Assembly (NCBI RefSeq): GCF_041296385.1
Contig: NC_091033.1
Location: 14,652,501 to 14,716,500, forward strand
DNA from: Aphelocoma coerulescens
Lineage: Eukaryota; Chordata; Aves; Passeriformes; Corvidae
DNA: 64,000 bases
Reading direction: 5' to 3'
Under the pieces are notes generated by a model, which did no database searches, was not told where the DNA came from, and saw nothing but the letters and a program-made list of their open reading frames with translations. The position numbers and the translations under genes are program-made. Each line of letters starts with the position of its first letter. The first letter of the stretch is position 1. Positions 26,450 to 40,240 of this stretch are shown here, one piece after another.

Positions 26450-29400
26450 CTCCAGAGAGCAACTTCAGAATGTGAACCTGTGAACCTGGGCAGGAGGGTG
26501 GCACAGACAACGTGTCCTCTGCTCCAAAGCTGTCCTTGGGACAACAAAGCACAGGAATTTATGGTGGGGAAAGAGAGTGAGGGAAGGATTCTGTCTGGGA
26601 AAAGGCACCAAAATGTTGTAGAGACTGTGAGCAACAAATGTAGGTGCTGGAAGGCGTTACAGACAGCCCCGGGGTGTGAGAGCCAGCGTGTGACAGTCCC
26701 TGCCCCTCTGGGAGGGCACCCTCTCCCCCATCAGCCCAGCACAAACTGTTCCAACCTCAGGGTCTCGGGGGCAATCAGCCCTCGGTGCTTTCTTTTACGT
26801 GGCTTTAAACACTGTGAGAAGCATTTCTGTCGTTTATTGCTGCTCAATAAAGTTTTATCTTGTGGAAGTCATGATTTATTTACTCCGTCTTGCAGAACAG
26901 ACATGTGCTCTCTCCCACATCAGCACCCCTTTACCAGATTCATAAAACGTGTTAACAATTCATTTAAAATTCATATACAAGGCCAGCACAGCTCCCTGCC
27001 AGGGCTGCAGCAGGCAGTGTGAGGCAGCACGTGTGGCACATGCTGTCAGGGGGTGCTCTGAGCATCTCTGAGCGCTCCTGTGAGCTCTGGGCCTGCTCCC
27101 CTGTCCAGCCAGCCAAACAGCATCTTCACATTTCCAGTTAGCACTAAGCTTTTGCTAATTTTCCTCCTCAGCTACCAGGAGAACACAGATTGTGAGAGCG
27201 GCAGGTTTAGAGAGTGGCTGGTCAAGAGTTTGTCTGCAGCCTTTCAGTTTCTGCACTGCCTGTTGAACAGGGCTTTCACCTGCCTTTCACAGAGCTTTGT
27301 GCTGCTCTGTGTGTGGGCTAGGAGCAGAAAGGTGAGGTGAGAATCAAAATGAGGTTTTTTATCCCTCTGTGCTCCTGTGGGAAAATCATCTTTGCCTGTA
27401 GCTCTTCCAGCAGTCCTTCCGAAAGGTGTGGCTTCAGTGACCTTTTAGTGATGGCTGTGAAATCTCCCTGGTTATTCCCTTTCCCTGTGCTTTTGGGGTT
27501 ACTGCCCTGTGCCTGCCCACAGCTCTGCTGTTTTCATTTTCCAGCACCAAAGGACCCTGGCTCTGAACCTGACCCACAAACATCCCACCCCAGGCTCCTC
27601 TCAGCGAGATGCCCCACTTTGAACCTTGGCCAGGCAAAGAAGACTTATGGGAACACGAGCTCAGGCTGGCTTTGTTATCCTCTGGTATCTCATGGTATTT
27701 GCATAATTCCCAGCCTAAGGAGATGTGAGGGATCTGGGATATCTCTGCAGTTTGCTTGTTCCCTTCTATCCCAATTCTATCTGGGAAAGACAGCCTGGTG
27801 TTTGTGAATTCCAGAGCAAAAATTATTGGCAATTTTGTGCTGCCCTAAATAGGAACACTAAAATTTTGGGGTGTGGACAGGTCCCAGGCGTGTGCTCTGG
27901 GCACCAAGTATCCTTCAAAAGAGCACCCAGCTGGGTGTGCATTCCTCACCGCGTTGCTACACACATTTGTGCAATATTTGGCTTATTTGTGCGACATAAT
28001 TAATGAAACATGTCTCATTGGCACCAGCATCCCTGGGGACCCGAAAGCAAATGGGGGCCTTTGAAGCCTGAAAGGGTCTTAAAAGCAGAAAATATTTACC
28101 ACAAGTTTATTAAACCAAGCTTTACTGGTAATAAATTAGCAGCCTGTAGACAGGCCCTTATCTTGGAAAGCTGGCATGGATCTATTAGAAAAATACAGCA
28201 ACAATTTACAGTGTCCACAGCAGCTTTCAATCCCTCATTCACAGGCTGCTGATGCACTCGGCTGCCAAAAGCCCCAAGTTTGGGGGGTGAGGTGTCCCTT
28301 CCTGAGGCAGCTCCTCTGCAGAGAACAGCCATGAGCCAGAGGACTCCTGTCCAGGCACAGTTCTCAGAAATCCCCGGAAGATGCCAAGCCTTACAACCCC
28401 CTCGTGTCATTCCTTCTCCCGCAGCCACTGATCCATGACTGGAAGTATTTTAAAGACATTGACCCAGAGTCTCAGTAATTGAGCTGGGGGTGGCTGATAA
28501 TGTCCATCCTGCCCCTCCATCTGCAGTTCAGGTTATGTGATCTCACTGTGCTGTTTCAAACCCACAAACCACTGGGGGGGTGTTTGCGGATTTGCACATC
28601 CCTCACACTGCCCCATTGTATGGTAAATTATATTGGAGCCTCTCCTGAGCTGCTGAACAAAAGCCCATTGTTTGAGGGTGTTATACACCCCACGTGCTCT
28701 GCCCAGGACCTACACTTGGGGCATCAAAGTGGAGTGAGTTCACATGAGAGCTGTTTTCTACTGTTTCTCTTTGGGTTTTTAATGGCATTTGTGCAGGTGC
28801 ACAACTTTAAAAAGGGCTTTTTTCTCAGTCTACAGAGTTGGTCCAAATTTCAGCTGGAGCAAGAGCTGTTCACAGCAATGTTTGATTTTTAACAGTGATC
28901 TCAAAATGTTGTTGCATCACCAAGTGTTGCTCAGTTTTATTTAATAATGGTGTGTTTGAGTATCTTTCTATTAAATAGGTTTTCTAGGTGAGGGCCAGTT
29001 TGTGCAGTCCAGCCAGTGCTAAATCAAGTCCAAGGCAGCTGAGGATGTGTGCAGCTATTAATAAGTTCATCTCAGTGCAAATGCTATCTTAGTTAATAAC
29101 CAATTATGTTTAATTGCAGTATCAAGCCTTATGTGCCAGGCAGCATAATCCCCATCCTGGTAACTGCTCAAAAGGCCCAAAACCTGTGGACTGTGGCCAT
29201 GGCTTCATGGCAGCAGGGGCTCAGAGCATTCTTGCCCCACCACACCTTTCCCAGCCTCCTTCCCTTGATTTTGTTTGTGTTTTTAAGTTGGATCAGTTCC
29301 CTGGACTGGGTGACAGATTTCAGAACAAGGTGGAAGGACTTTGGTGCATGAAAGAGGCAACGTGGAGGGAGCCCTGGATTCTTGGAAACCACAGTTGTGT

Positions 29401-32400
29401 CCAACCCCAGGGTAACAGGAATCTGCATCTAAGGTTGGTTATGGCCCCAACCTGCAACTGATGTCTGTTCCCATGGGAGAATCCCTTCCCAGCAGGGTTG
29501 TGCACAGGGTTGATACTCTGTCTTCCTAATTCCTGGAGGGCTGAAGCTTATTTGTACATCAAACAAGGCCCAGTTGGAGTCTACCACACAGAATCGTCCC
29601 CCTAATATAACTCAGCTGTGTGTGTCTTTCATTGCAAAGAAAATACAGCCATGACTTGCACCAGGTTCCCTCATCTGAGGCCACGACATCAGTGCTGAAT
29701 GCTCGTTTGACTTCTGTGTGTTAGAAGAGGTGCACTGGGGCAGGATTCTGGATAAATGCAAATTTATTCAGAATCATCTGAAATATTTGGAGTTACAGGC
29801 ACAGGGGATCTGAGTCAAGCCACTTGTCCTAGTTTCTGTCACCCAAACACTAACCCTCTATAAATCATTAATTTCCAGACTGTTTATTATCCAGGGGAAG
29901 TAACAAAACAGGAGTATCACATAACACATCCTAAGAATGCCTTGTTCATTTTAAGAGCAAATAAAACTAAATAGCACCAAGTTGTTACTGATGAGGCCTA
30001 CGAGGCTGGGCAGAACACAAAAAGGGGCCTTAATCAGACAGAGGCCACAAAATAAACAAGGGAATGGGGAAAAAAAAAAGAAGGGAAAAAAGCATTTGGA
30101 CAAGAGTGAGCACACATAGACACCTTCACATAGATATTCCTTGTTTGCTGTCACAGGGAAATTGCCTCTGCTCATTCCGTGGTGGGGCTTTCGGAGCAGC
30201 AATGGTTTCCACAGCTGCTGCTGCCCTCAGCCTCCTTTCTCACAGGAATAATTTAACACCTATCCCCAGGCAGAGAACTCCGTTTCAAAAAAATAATCAT
30301 CACAATTAATTATTCCGTCAAGAAAGCAAACTTTGAGGTGTTTGGTCAGCAGGGCCCTTCTCTAATGGGTTTGTCATGTGTCACCAGGAGCTGCTTGTGA
30401 CGGGGCAGGGACATAAATTCCCAGCTGAAGATGAGGAGGAGCAGAGTGGTGTTTATCTGAGCCATAACTTCACTGAAGTTCACCTTCCTGAGCAGCTCCA
30501 GGGGTGCAGAGCAGACCCTGCTATGGGGAGAGGATGCTCCAGCACCCAGACACTGCCGAGCCACAGAGATCCACCTCGTTCCAAAATGTCACCACAGAGG
30601 TGCAAGCAGGAACATGAAAGTTAGATAAATGAGGTGGGAATTCTAATTTATTTTGTGGCCTTTCAATGGATAGTGCTGACAGCTGGGAAATGCAGATATC
30701 CTGGCAGCTCTGCTCATACAGCACAGCCAGGCTCTGAGCTGCCTCAGTCCTGCTGAACCTCCCCAGCCTGACTTTTTGTCAATTTAGCTTAAATGCCTTC
30801 CAACTTTCCCTAGTAAAAAGTCCTTTTCTGGGCAATATTTCAGAGTTTATATTGAGCTGGGTGTTTTGCTGGTCACACTTCTCAGGAAGGTATTGTGCTT
30901 CTAAAAGTGATGTTAGCACAACTGTAATCCAGGCCTCACACATTATTTTGCGCCATATGTTATTTATTTTAATCTCCTGAGGTCCCAAAATACTATATAT
31001 TTACAGCTGCCCTTTAAAGTTATTGTTAGCTACAAAATATTAGAAACATAGTTTCATCTATAAAATGTGTAATTAAATTAATCTTTACCATGCTTTTCTT
31101 TACCTCACACAGGAAGCATTTTAGTCTGATGAATACCATGGACATATAATTAGTACTTTATACCAGAAACTAGATTATAACTTACACTGTCCACCCTGGC
31201 TCCAAAAATCCTTGCAGATTTTAATTCAATTGCTGCCCTTTATCTGGATGAAAGCATTTGAATTCAATTATTGGTTTGATTATTCAGGGCGGATTTGTGC
31301 CTTTGTATGGGTTAGATGTGGTGGTAGTTTTAAACACAGGTTTAGTGGAAGTCTCAAATTAGGCACTTACATCTATATTTAGGCAACTACCAGAGTTTAA
31401 ATGCTGAACATCTGATTTTTCTAGCTGAGGTTTGCCTAAGTTGGGGTTTAATGGGAATCAAGGCTGCACGATGAAAGTATAGGGAAACTAATTCTGAGGT
31501 GTGTCTGAATTCCAGTGGGAACTGGGCACCTGAACTGCTCAGACTCTTTTGAAAGCTCCCTTACATGCCTGACAGTACCCTCAGTGCCTAAATCCCTTTC
31601 AAAATCCAGCAGGACACTTTGGAGAAGTGTTTGCCAGCAAACCCAATAAAATCTCCTCATTTTCTGTGATTTGTCCTTTCCATGCCTGAGAAACTTTCAG
31701 ATATTTTCAGCACAGAGACACCCCTTGAGGTAGATCTGCCCATTTGTGTTTTAGCTGAAGGTGAGTCGGATGTGGTTGCAGTTTGAAGACATTTTAACCA
31801 TGGGGTTGTGGAGGAGCCAGGATCTCCTGTTTTGAGGTGTCTCTCACAGATGGAGCTGGCTGGGGTTGATCCTGCAGGTCCTGGGGCTCCGTGGGACGAG
31901 CAGAGCCAGGCCATTTATCCTCCTCCTGCAGAGCCAGGCCTGTGTTTATACCAGCTTGTTTAGCTTACTCCTAATGCACATCCTCGGGCCCACCTCTCAC
32001 ACACAGCCCAAGACATGTTTATGAAAATTCTTTATAAGCAAAATATTTTACTTGCATTGAGCAAGTTCAGATAGAGAACAGCCTCAGCACCACAGGCTGG
32101 TTCAACACTCTTCCCAGTGCATCTTTTATTTAAGAATTCAGCCTTCAGCCCACCCACATCACCACAGCAAGACCCAAGAACCGGAACACGTGGCCAGTCT
32201 TGTGATGGTTTTGCTAACATGTTTGCAAGCAGTCATTATTAGTCAGAAGATTAAGCACCCCTTGGAGCTGTAAAGGTGAGTTGTCAGCTGGAGAAGAGCA
32301 GCTGGGATTTGGATTCGGGTTTGGGGTTTAATTCTTTAAATGTTCTTCAGAGCAGGTAGTACATCCCTTTACAAAGTGTATTCCTGAGCTGTGATCCTCC

Positions 32401-32640
32401 TCTGTCAGCTAATTGGGAAATCTGTTCCATCCAATGGGCTCCAATCAATGGCAGCATTGATCTGCCTGAGCATCAACACCTGCCTTGATCTCAAAGAGAT
32501 CTTGGGCTTTTACAGAGCCCACTGGCTCCCTTTGTGGGTGCTCAGCACTTCTGAAAATCAGGCAAGAAGCTTTTAAAGATTAAACAAGAGCCTGACTCCA
32601 GCAGGAAGTCAAATCATTTAAAATTTGCAGAGAAACACAT
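26450..32640. other. Intergenic DNA without a recognised gene
   Basis: No gene is recognised. The sequence is somewhat richer in GC between 26450 and 28450. Open frames of up to 156 codons (27337-27807) lack conserved features. A perfect octamer ATGCAAAT lies at 29756-29763. Around 31340-31620 the sequence resembles an old dispersed repeat with GTGCCTAAATCCCTTT-like phrases, but the family is uncertain. Confidence 0.6.
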
Positions 32641-32644
32641 AAAA

Positions 32645-32810
32645 AGGGGACATGACATTCAAGAGATACTTTATTCTATTAGACAGCAAAGTCATAGGAA
32701 ATGCTTTCTCAGGGAAGGGATTTGTTGAACTGTGGGACTCATGGCCACCCAGACAAGGATTTTAAAAGTTTCATGCACAGACTGGATGACAGAACTACCT
32801 TTGTATAACT
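32645..32810 (+). mobile_element. Possible old CR1/L3-like LINE fragment
   Basis: Phrases such as GGGGACATGACATTCAAGAG and TTGAACTGTGGGACTCATGG resemble the 3' part of CR1-clade LINEs common in bird genomes. The match is from memory, diverged, and without a clear 3' terminal repeat. Confidence 0.35.
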
Positions 32811-33960
32811 GGTGTTGCTAAGGGCATTTCTGCAAGGCTTGTTTAACCTCGGGCTTCAGAGTCTAATCTATACTCTGATTTTCAGCTCAAGACAGAACCT
32901 GATGTGGTGGCTGATTATCTCGCTGGTCTTTAACACCACCTTCCCTGAGCATCAAATGGTGTCCAGTATCAAAGCTCATTACTGAATGGGACAGGCACCT
33001 TCCCCTCCTCCTGGTTAGTTATTTCTATCCCACTTGGTCATTTCTGTTGTCCTAAGATCAAGTTGTGGTGCTCAGACCCTGCAGGAAAGGTGCAAATGTC
33101 CCTCAGAGAGATTCTGCCTCCAGAAGATAGAGGTGATGAGCTCTAAAGCCCAGCAATAACCAGCAGCTCAGATAAGTTTCCCTCCCTGGGTGCTGGTTTG
33201 TACCCACACTCTGACTCCACACACACCTGATCCCACATGCCCAAATTTCAGATTCATCAGGATTCAGGTGGGCACCACTGAACTGCTGCACTCAGCCTTC
33301 TGCTGCATTATTTATGTTAATTCTTTCCTGAGGGGAAAAAAAAAAAGAAGAAAAGAAAAAATATTTAACATGCTTTTTAAATTCATAGATATAATGAATC
33401 AAAGGCAATTTGGCAAATCTGTTTTATGGCTGCAGGCCCACTGTGGGTCTGCCCACTTAGTTAAACTCAGTCTTGCTGAGGCATCTTTCTACCTCGAGGA
33501 ATCTGTCACTGGGAGCCCATCGATCACAGGGACAGCCCGTCCTTCCCCAGCACCAGAACGTTTCACTTTATTCACCCATTCCTTCACTTCCTGCCATCCA
33601 TCTCCCTCAACGTTTCTTTTCCTTACTCTTGATACCTTTCCCAAGTTGCAGCTCCACAATCCATTTACCTGCTGCGATCACCAGACTAAAACCAGAAAGA
33701 GACTGGGGCTCAAATTCCCAGCAGGCTGAAATCTGAATTCCTGCCTGTTTTATTCACCTGTCATTGACAGTATCTGGAAAACTGAATATGCACTGGGTTT
33801 GGATGAATAAATTCCATATAAGAGTGAGATAAACACACCATTTTTCCCCATAGGTGTTCAGAGGAAAAAATCCCAACAAAACACACACATACACACACAC
33901 TGCCTGGCATTTGCTTCAATTACCCCAAAAGCTCCAAAATTACCTTAAAGTCATCTGAGA

Positions 33961-34062
33961 CTTTAATATATATAAATAAATGTATATATATACACACTGA
34001 GTTTATATATAAAGACTGGAAATATCTCTATGCTGGAGATATATATATAGGATATATATACT
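33961..34062. repeat. TA-rich low-complexity tract
   Basis: Alternating TATA/TATATATA blocks with interspersed ACTGGAAAT phrases (twice). A short CA run lies just before at about 33882-33900. Reverse-strand frames here encode Ile/Tyr repeats and are artefacts. Confidence 0.8.
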
Positions 34063-34532
34063 GGAAATGTTCTGTTTACTTTCTGAGGGTTTTTGACCTT
34101 AGGATGAACCCCACCAAGACCCCACGTTTTCAAGCTTTTCTTTATTATCCCATATTTTAACATTACTTCAGAGATCTACAGAAGAAAGGCTTCTCTTACA
34201 CGCATTTGTTTCTCTAGGAACTTTGGTTCTAAATGAAACCTCAAATATCGTGGGAGCTGGAAACCCGAAACCAAACAGTTTGTATCAAGAAACTGCTTGA
34301 TATGAACAGTGAGGGCTCTGAATAGTCCTCATTCATTTTCAGAACTACCATCAGCTGGCTCTGTAACAGTAGATCCCCAAAGTTATGGAAGTTTGCAAAA
34401 ACATCCCCTCACATAGTGAATTAAAACCTTTTTTCCTTGTTTTTTGAGCACACGTGGATGGAACTTCCCTCACATTTCACAGATAACAAAATTACATGTG
34501 AGGTTTGGTTTACATGTGAGGTTTGACTGCCA

Positions 34533-34658
34533 GAGTTCAAGGATCACCTGGACAACACTCTCAGGAGGGTTTGTTGGGATGTCTGTGCAGGGCCAGGAGC
34601 TGGACTTGGTGATCCTTGTGGGTCCCTTCCAAGCCAGGAGATTCTGTGGTTCTATGAA
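34533..34658 (+). mobile_element. CR1 LINE 3' end fragment
   Basis: It contains the characteristic CR1 tail: GTTCAAGGATCACCTGGACA, then GGCCAGGAGCTGGACTTG, GATCCTTGTGGGTCCCTTCC and a terminal ATTCTGTGGTTCTATGA degenerate 8-bp repeat. CR1 elements lack a poly-A tail and end in such ATTCTRTG repeats. It is 5'-truncated, as nearly all copies are, and supports avian or other sauropsid origin. Confidence 0.85.
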
Positions 34659-37600
34659 ATAAAATCAGTTTTTCTTGACTAAATGTTAAAAGCAGAAGGG
34701 AGCTGAGGGGTCAGCAGTGTCACAGGGCCGGAGCCTCAGGCGTTCCCATCACCCACTGCTGACCAGCACATCCCCACCCAGCTTTGGAGGATGGAGCTGG
34801 GAGCAGCTGCTGCTCTCCAGCTGTGGAACAATGGAAGAGCTGGCCATCCCACTCCTCAGGATTCAGTAAGACTGAAAAGGTGAATTTATGGATTCCTTTG
34901 CCCCTTCCCTCTTGTATTGCAGTGACATTCCCTGGCCAGGCTGGCAGCTGGTAAAGCAGCACCTTCAGGGAGCAAATCCTCTGCAGGGGAGGCTGGAACA
35001 CCCCCTTGGGACAAGAAATCCGGAGTTTGTGCCATGACAGGATCAAGCCTTGCCTTGTTACACGAAATTCCAAGGTCTTACTAAGTTCTCTATCTACGCC
35101 AAGCCTTATTTTGGTGTCACTGCTCCTGCTTTACTCTGTAGACACCTCAATATTGGAAAAGCTGCTTAACCCTGGGGAACACCCCCAGTGCTTCACTGCA
35201 AAGCAAGGAGCAGAGGATTTTAAGGGAGTTATGCTCTGCTGTGCAATCCATGAGGGAGGTAAATCCAGCCGAGCCCAGGAAATGCATCCCGGGGTACCTG
35301 GAGGGTTCCTTGCAGGGCTGTTCGTTTGTGTGCGGCTGCCCAGGGCTACTGCAGCAGAATTCCTCGTGCTGAAGCAGCTCCATCCATGCAGGCAGGGTCT
35401 GGAATAAGCCCAGCCAGGCCATGGGCAGCTTGGAGCTGCAGAGGCAACCCCTGCCTGCTCTGAATTGAGTTTGCTTCATGCACCACCCTGCTTCTGCTGT
35501 TAGAAACAGAGCCAGACAAAGCTGGAGGGAGAAATCCCCGTGGTTCAGATTTACACCACACATCCAACAGACTTCCCCCCCTTCTCCGGAAGAGTTACAA
35601 AATGCATTAATTGAGCTTCAGGGTGGCTGATAATTACGTAATTGCAGACTAATTTCCCCTTTCCTAGAGGTGAAGTTACATTGGTGGCAAAAAGACCTGC
35701 ACAGTCTTTTCAAAAGCAGAAATGCTCCTGCACGAACAAGAGCTGGTCCTGGCTTGGAGGGAGCCAGGCTGAGCCCTGGGTGGGCAGGTATGGGGCTGGT
35801 GGGCTCCAGCCCCATGTGCAGGCCCCTCTCCTCCCTGGAGGGACCCACACGCACTTTTTGTGGCTGTGGGCTGAGGAAATGACCCAGCTGAGCCTGCAAT
35901 TTAATTTTTTTTTTTTACTGGGTTATTTTTCAGCCAGTGCAGCACAAACAGAAAAAAAGAGAGGTGGGAGCACAGGCTGGTTTGGCCATGATGCTGTTTA
36001 GTGCTGATACTCCAATGTCTCTGAGCTAAACTGGGAGGCTTTGGCTCTGTGGATACAAACCCCTGTCTAAAGCCTTGCTGTGGCCATCCTTCCTCTCCCC
36101 ATCGCTGGCTGGAAGCAGGAATTTTGGCTCATCCCAACCTGTAACTTCACATCAGGGCTCCTGGCTGAGCCCCTTGGGCTTTGCCATGTTCTGGTTTGAC
36201 AGCCCTGAGCACACTGAGGGCCCAGAATAAAAAACAGGGGCAGACTGAGGGCAAGGGGCTGCTCCCCGGTCATTGGCAGCGGTGATTCCATTTCTGCCAG
36301 AGGCATCAGCACCCAAAATTCAGGCTCTTCAGCCTTGAGTTCACCATTTCTCATTCTGGGCTTGGACAAGACTCCCTTTAGAGCCACAACCAGCAGCGGG
36401 TGTTTTGTAGGGGGTGATGAGGATGTTCCACCCCAGCTCTTTCATTACATCCCCTGCAGGTAACACCCTGCACCTCGCTCAGCTCTTTCAGCCCCAGGCA
36501 ATGACTGTATGCTGCCTGTGACACGGCTCTAGGGATGATAAATATTTGTGCATTTCTTAGGATTACCTCAGCTGGTCTCTGGAAGCCCAAATGCTTCCTA
36601 ATCTTTTGCTTTTCCCCCCTCAAAATTTAAAAAAAAAAATTATATTTCTCAGCCATTTCAAAACTTGTGGCTTCAGACTCCAATAACAACTTGAAAAAGT
36701 TTGTAGGAAACAAGTCTGCAAATGTATTTAGTGTATGGAAAAGGATTTTCTGAAGAACATACAAGATGCTCTAGTTCACCTAATTCTCTGTATTGATTTC
36801 TGTGGCATCATCTTCTTCCTTCCCTTTTTCATCTTTTAATGCATTTCTATTTCTTCCGAACACACAAAAACCCCTGTTTCTTTTACAAAACAGAACAAAG
36901 AAGTTCTCCTTCCCAATCAGTAATTTCGTTTTCTTTTGTAATTGTAAAAAGAAACTCCTGAAAAATCAATACATTGCTGCCAAGTCGTACACAACCGGCA
37001 ACGGAGCAAGCTTAGTAAATAAAGGAAATTGCGATTTTTTCCCCTCTCTTTGGTCACCCTTTAGTACACGCAAGGTGACTGCCAATCTCTCTGGTGCTTC
37101 CCACCCCAGCTATTCTCCCTTTCCTCCCTGAAAATTTTCAAGTTACTCTTGGAGATGAAAAGAAAAGTTTGAAAAGAATTGTTCTTGGAGCCAAAATTCC
37201 TGATGTCCTAAATTACAGCAACCCCCACCCGAAGTGGCTGGCTCCTCAGGGTAATCTGAGCCCTCTCAATTAACCAGCACTGAGATAAAGATTGCTCATG
37301 CTAAAGATGTCACATAACACCGGCCTTAGAAATTGGAAAATCTCAGCTAAAGGGAAGATACCTGCTCTGCTGGATCAACAGTTTCAACATATATCAATAT
37401 TTGGAGACGATTTACTCTCTTGATGTGCAAAATTGAGTGAGTTTGTGCACCCAAACCTAACAAGAAGGGCTTCTTGTGGAATAACCTCTTTAATTAAAAT
37501 GCATAAGGGACCATTTCAGGTGAGAGTTTTTAAGAGCTCAGATATTTTTGTGAGGCTTTTTGTCACTTGCAAGATCCCCACTCAGAGTTTGGGAGCTCAG

Positions 37601-40225
37601 ATGTGAGCTGCTTCCAAATCTGAGGAGGCAGAAAAGAGATGTGTTACCAGCTTGATTTGCACCTGCAATTAAACAGACACCCAGGCCAGGCTAATTTACA
37701 CTGAAACTTAATTGCAACCATAAATCTTGTGTATACAAATGCCCTATAAATAAAACCTCTCCTGGATACCCATGGTCTGTTACGCAAGGGAGCCAAGAGC
37801 CCCATATCTCCTTTTTTTTCCATGGTTATAGGTCTCACTTCAGGACACAGAATTACTTTAATGCATTTGTCTTTTTGCCTAAAAATACCTAACTGTGGGA
37901 TGTCAAAAAAATAAATCAGGACCCAGTTTGTCCTGGCACACCTTTAAGCAGGGATGTTGTTAACAACTAATCAGCAAAAGAGTGTGGGGAAACACAAATG
38001 TGTGGGTTACAATTTATTAACTGTTATTCCAGTGTCCTGTGAAGGTGCTTTGCTGCTCTTGAGTTTTGGTGGCGAGCCAGGATTGAGTGTCATGAGGAGG
38101 AGGTCAGGGGATTGTGGTTTTCTGAGGCCAGTTCTTATTTTCTAAACAATATTTCATGTGTGAAAGACACTTTGAGACTTCAGGGCTGAGCTGTGCACAA
38201 CCACAGGAGAGCTCTTTCTGTGAGGGGCAAGTTTGTGGTGCAGTCCAAAGGAGAAGGTGAAGAAAGACAACATCCAGAAAAGAACAAAAAGCACCCCAGG
38301 CTGGGCGTTTGCCCTGAAAATACCTCTCACCTAATAACTTATTTCCGTATAAAATCGAATGTTTGGGGGCTTTGGGGGAGCCTGGATGAGGAGGCTGAAG
38401 GAGGGTAAGACGTGAGCTGAAGGGAGCTGAAGTCATTGGGTGCCTGGACCAGGCTGCAGCAGCCTCTCAGTAGTGCTGGCATCTTCACGGGGGCTCACAC
38501 TGAGCTAGGACTGCATACTCGGAGGGTGGAGTTGTAATTTCTTCTGTCCACGTGGCTGGTCAGTTCCGAGGCAGTTAGTTTTTGTTTTTCTTCCCCAAAC
38601 TGTATTCACGAGTTTTTTTCCTCTCGGGCTACGAGCCTGCTGTTATTGTGATAAGCCTGTTTATGGTGTGACCTACTTAACCAGAGCTCTGGTGGCTGGA
38701 GGCTCACAGGAGTGCTAAGACTAAAGGCCACAAACAGGAAAAGATATCATATGAAAAAAAAGTTTTCAGGCTTTTGTCCTTTACATGCTGCAAGGTGTCA
38801 AGCACTGAACCAGCGCCGGGACCATTGTTCACCCAACTGCCCCTTTCAAATGGAAATGTCTGCAAAAGCCATGTCAGCAAAAGGAATTCTTTGCTTAAAC
38901 TGTGGCTCCTCGCTTATATCCCACAATAAAACCTGAGGCCTATTAGTCCATACTTAGGACTTGTTACTAGGTTTTAAAGCTTCTTTCAGGCACAGTTTTA
39001 GCCTAATCTGGCTGTACCACTACCACAGGCAAGATTAAAAAGTGGCAAGGTTACCTTGCCTTCGACTTGAGTGTGCGTCAGGGATCTGGTTTAGAGTTTT
39101 TACAAGTGAATTGTCTCCTAAAAATATCCTTCTGGAGCTCCATGGGCCTGGCTGTGTCCACACAGGAAACAGGCTCAAGGATTTCCAAAGGTCTGCTGAT
39201 TTTTCAGCTTTCATGCTCCAAAGATATATTTCCTTTGAAGTGTCTCAAATAGGGTAGTATCCAATTATATTTGTAATCCCAATCTAATTCAATCAGGGAC
39301 TCCAATTATAGCTGATCTGTCTCTTAATCTAGTTAAAGTCTGTGGAGTAGACCGTACCTTAGCTAACATAACTACGTTAAAATTTAAGCTGTTGATCCAG
39401 GGATAACCAAGTTACAAGGCACAACTAGCTGAAAAGTGGGAGGTTTGCACTGGAAATGGGCTTATCCTCATTGAATCCAAACCCTGCATCAGGTCTCCTT
39501 GCAGCCAAATCCCTGCCAAGCTTCCAATTATGAAAGGCCTTAAAAACTACTTTTGTTCTGAACCAAAGACAAGGTTTAGCTTTAACTGGTTGTTTTCTTC
39601 CTCCTGAATTCTTCATCCCAGCTTCCCCTGTCCACTGTGTGCCACGTCCCCAGGGGCATCACCTTGAAACTCTTTGGAGCCTTGCAGCTGCCTGGCACCT
39701 TCCCCGCTCACCGTGTGGCCTTGGCACAGCTGGGGCAGCCAGGCTGGCACCCAGGGGTTGCACAAAGCCACCCTCACCTGTCACCCCAAGAGCTTCCTAA
39801 GGCACTCAGAGGAGCTGACACACACTGGTGATGCACTGGGGCATCATTTCCACCACCAAAGGCAATCATCAGACAGTGCTGAGGCTCTGGGAGGTATAAA
39901 AGCAGGCAGATTGTAAAGCAGATCTTGGGGAACTTTGAGATGTCCACAGAGTTGTGCTGCATCCGTGTGACTTTAGAAAACACCACTCACTCTGGGTCAA
40001 GATCTTGAAACAATATTACTTATGGCAGACAGAACATACCATCAGCCTCGAGTCTTGGACAAGAAATGACCTGTAGGAAAATTGGAACCAGGAGAAGGAA
40101 GGGATGAGCTTCTTCCACACTGCTCTTGGCACAAGATCTATAAATTGTGAGAAGAGGACAACACTCAGAGTAAATTGTGCACATGTTGAAGAGTGATCAT
40201 CCTATTTCATCCCCTGTATTTTCCT

Positions 40226-40240
40226 CCCCCCCCCCCCCCC
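40226..40240. repeat. Poly-C tract (15 bases)
   Basis: An uninterrupted C-run. G/C homopolymers of this length are uncommon in AT-rich DNA and prone to length error in sequencing. Confidence 0.9.

Noticed and set aside
26375..27022. 215-codon plus-strand frame beginning with a Leu run
   Set aside because: The Leu run is a translated microsatellite. The rest shows no domain and lies in low-complexity or unique intergenic DNA.
33190..33729. 179-codon plus-strand frame
   Set aside because: Contains a Lys/Arg run from an A-rich tract, and no domain, conservation clue or splice context.
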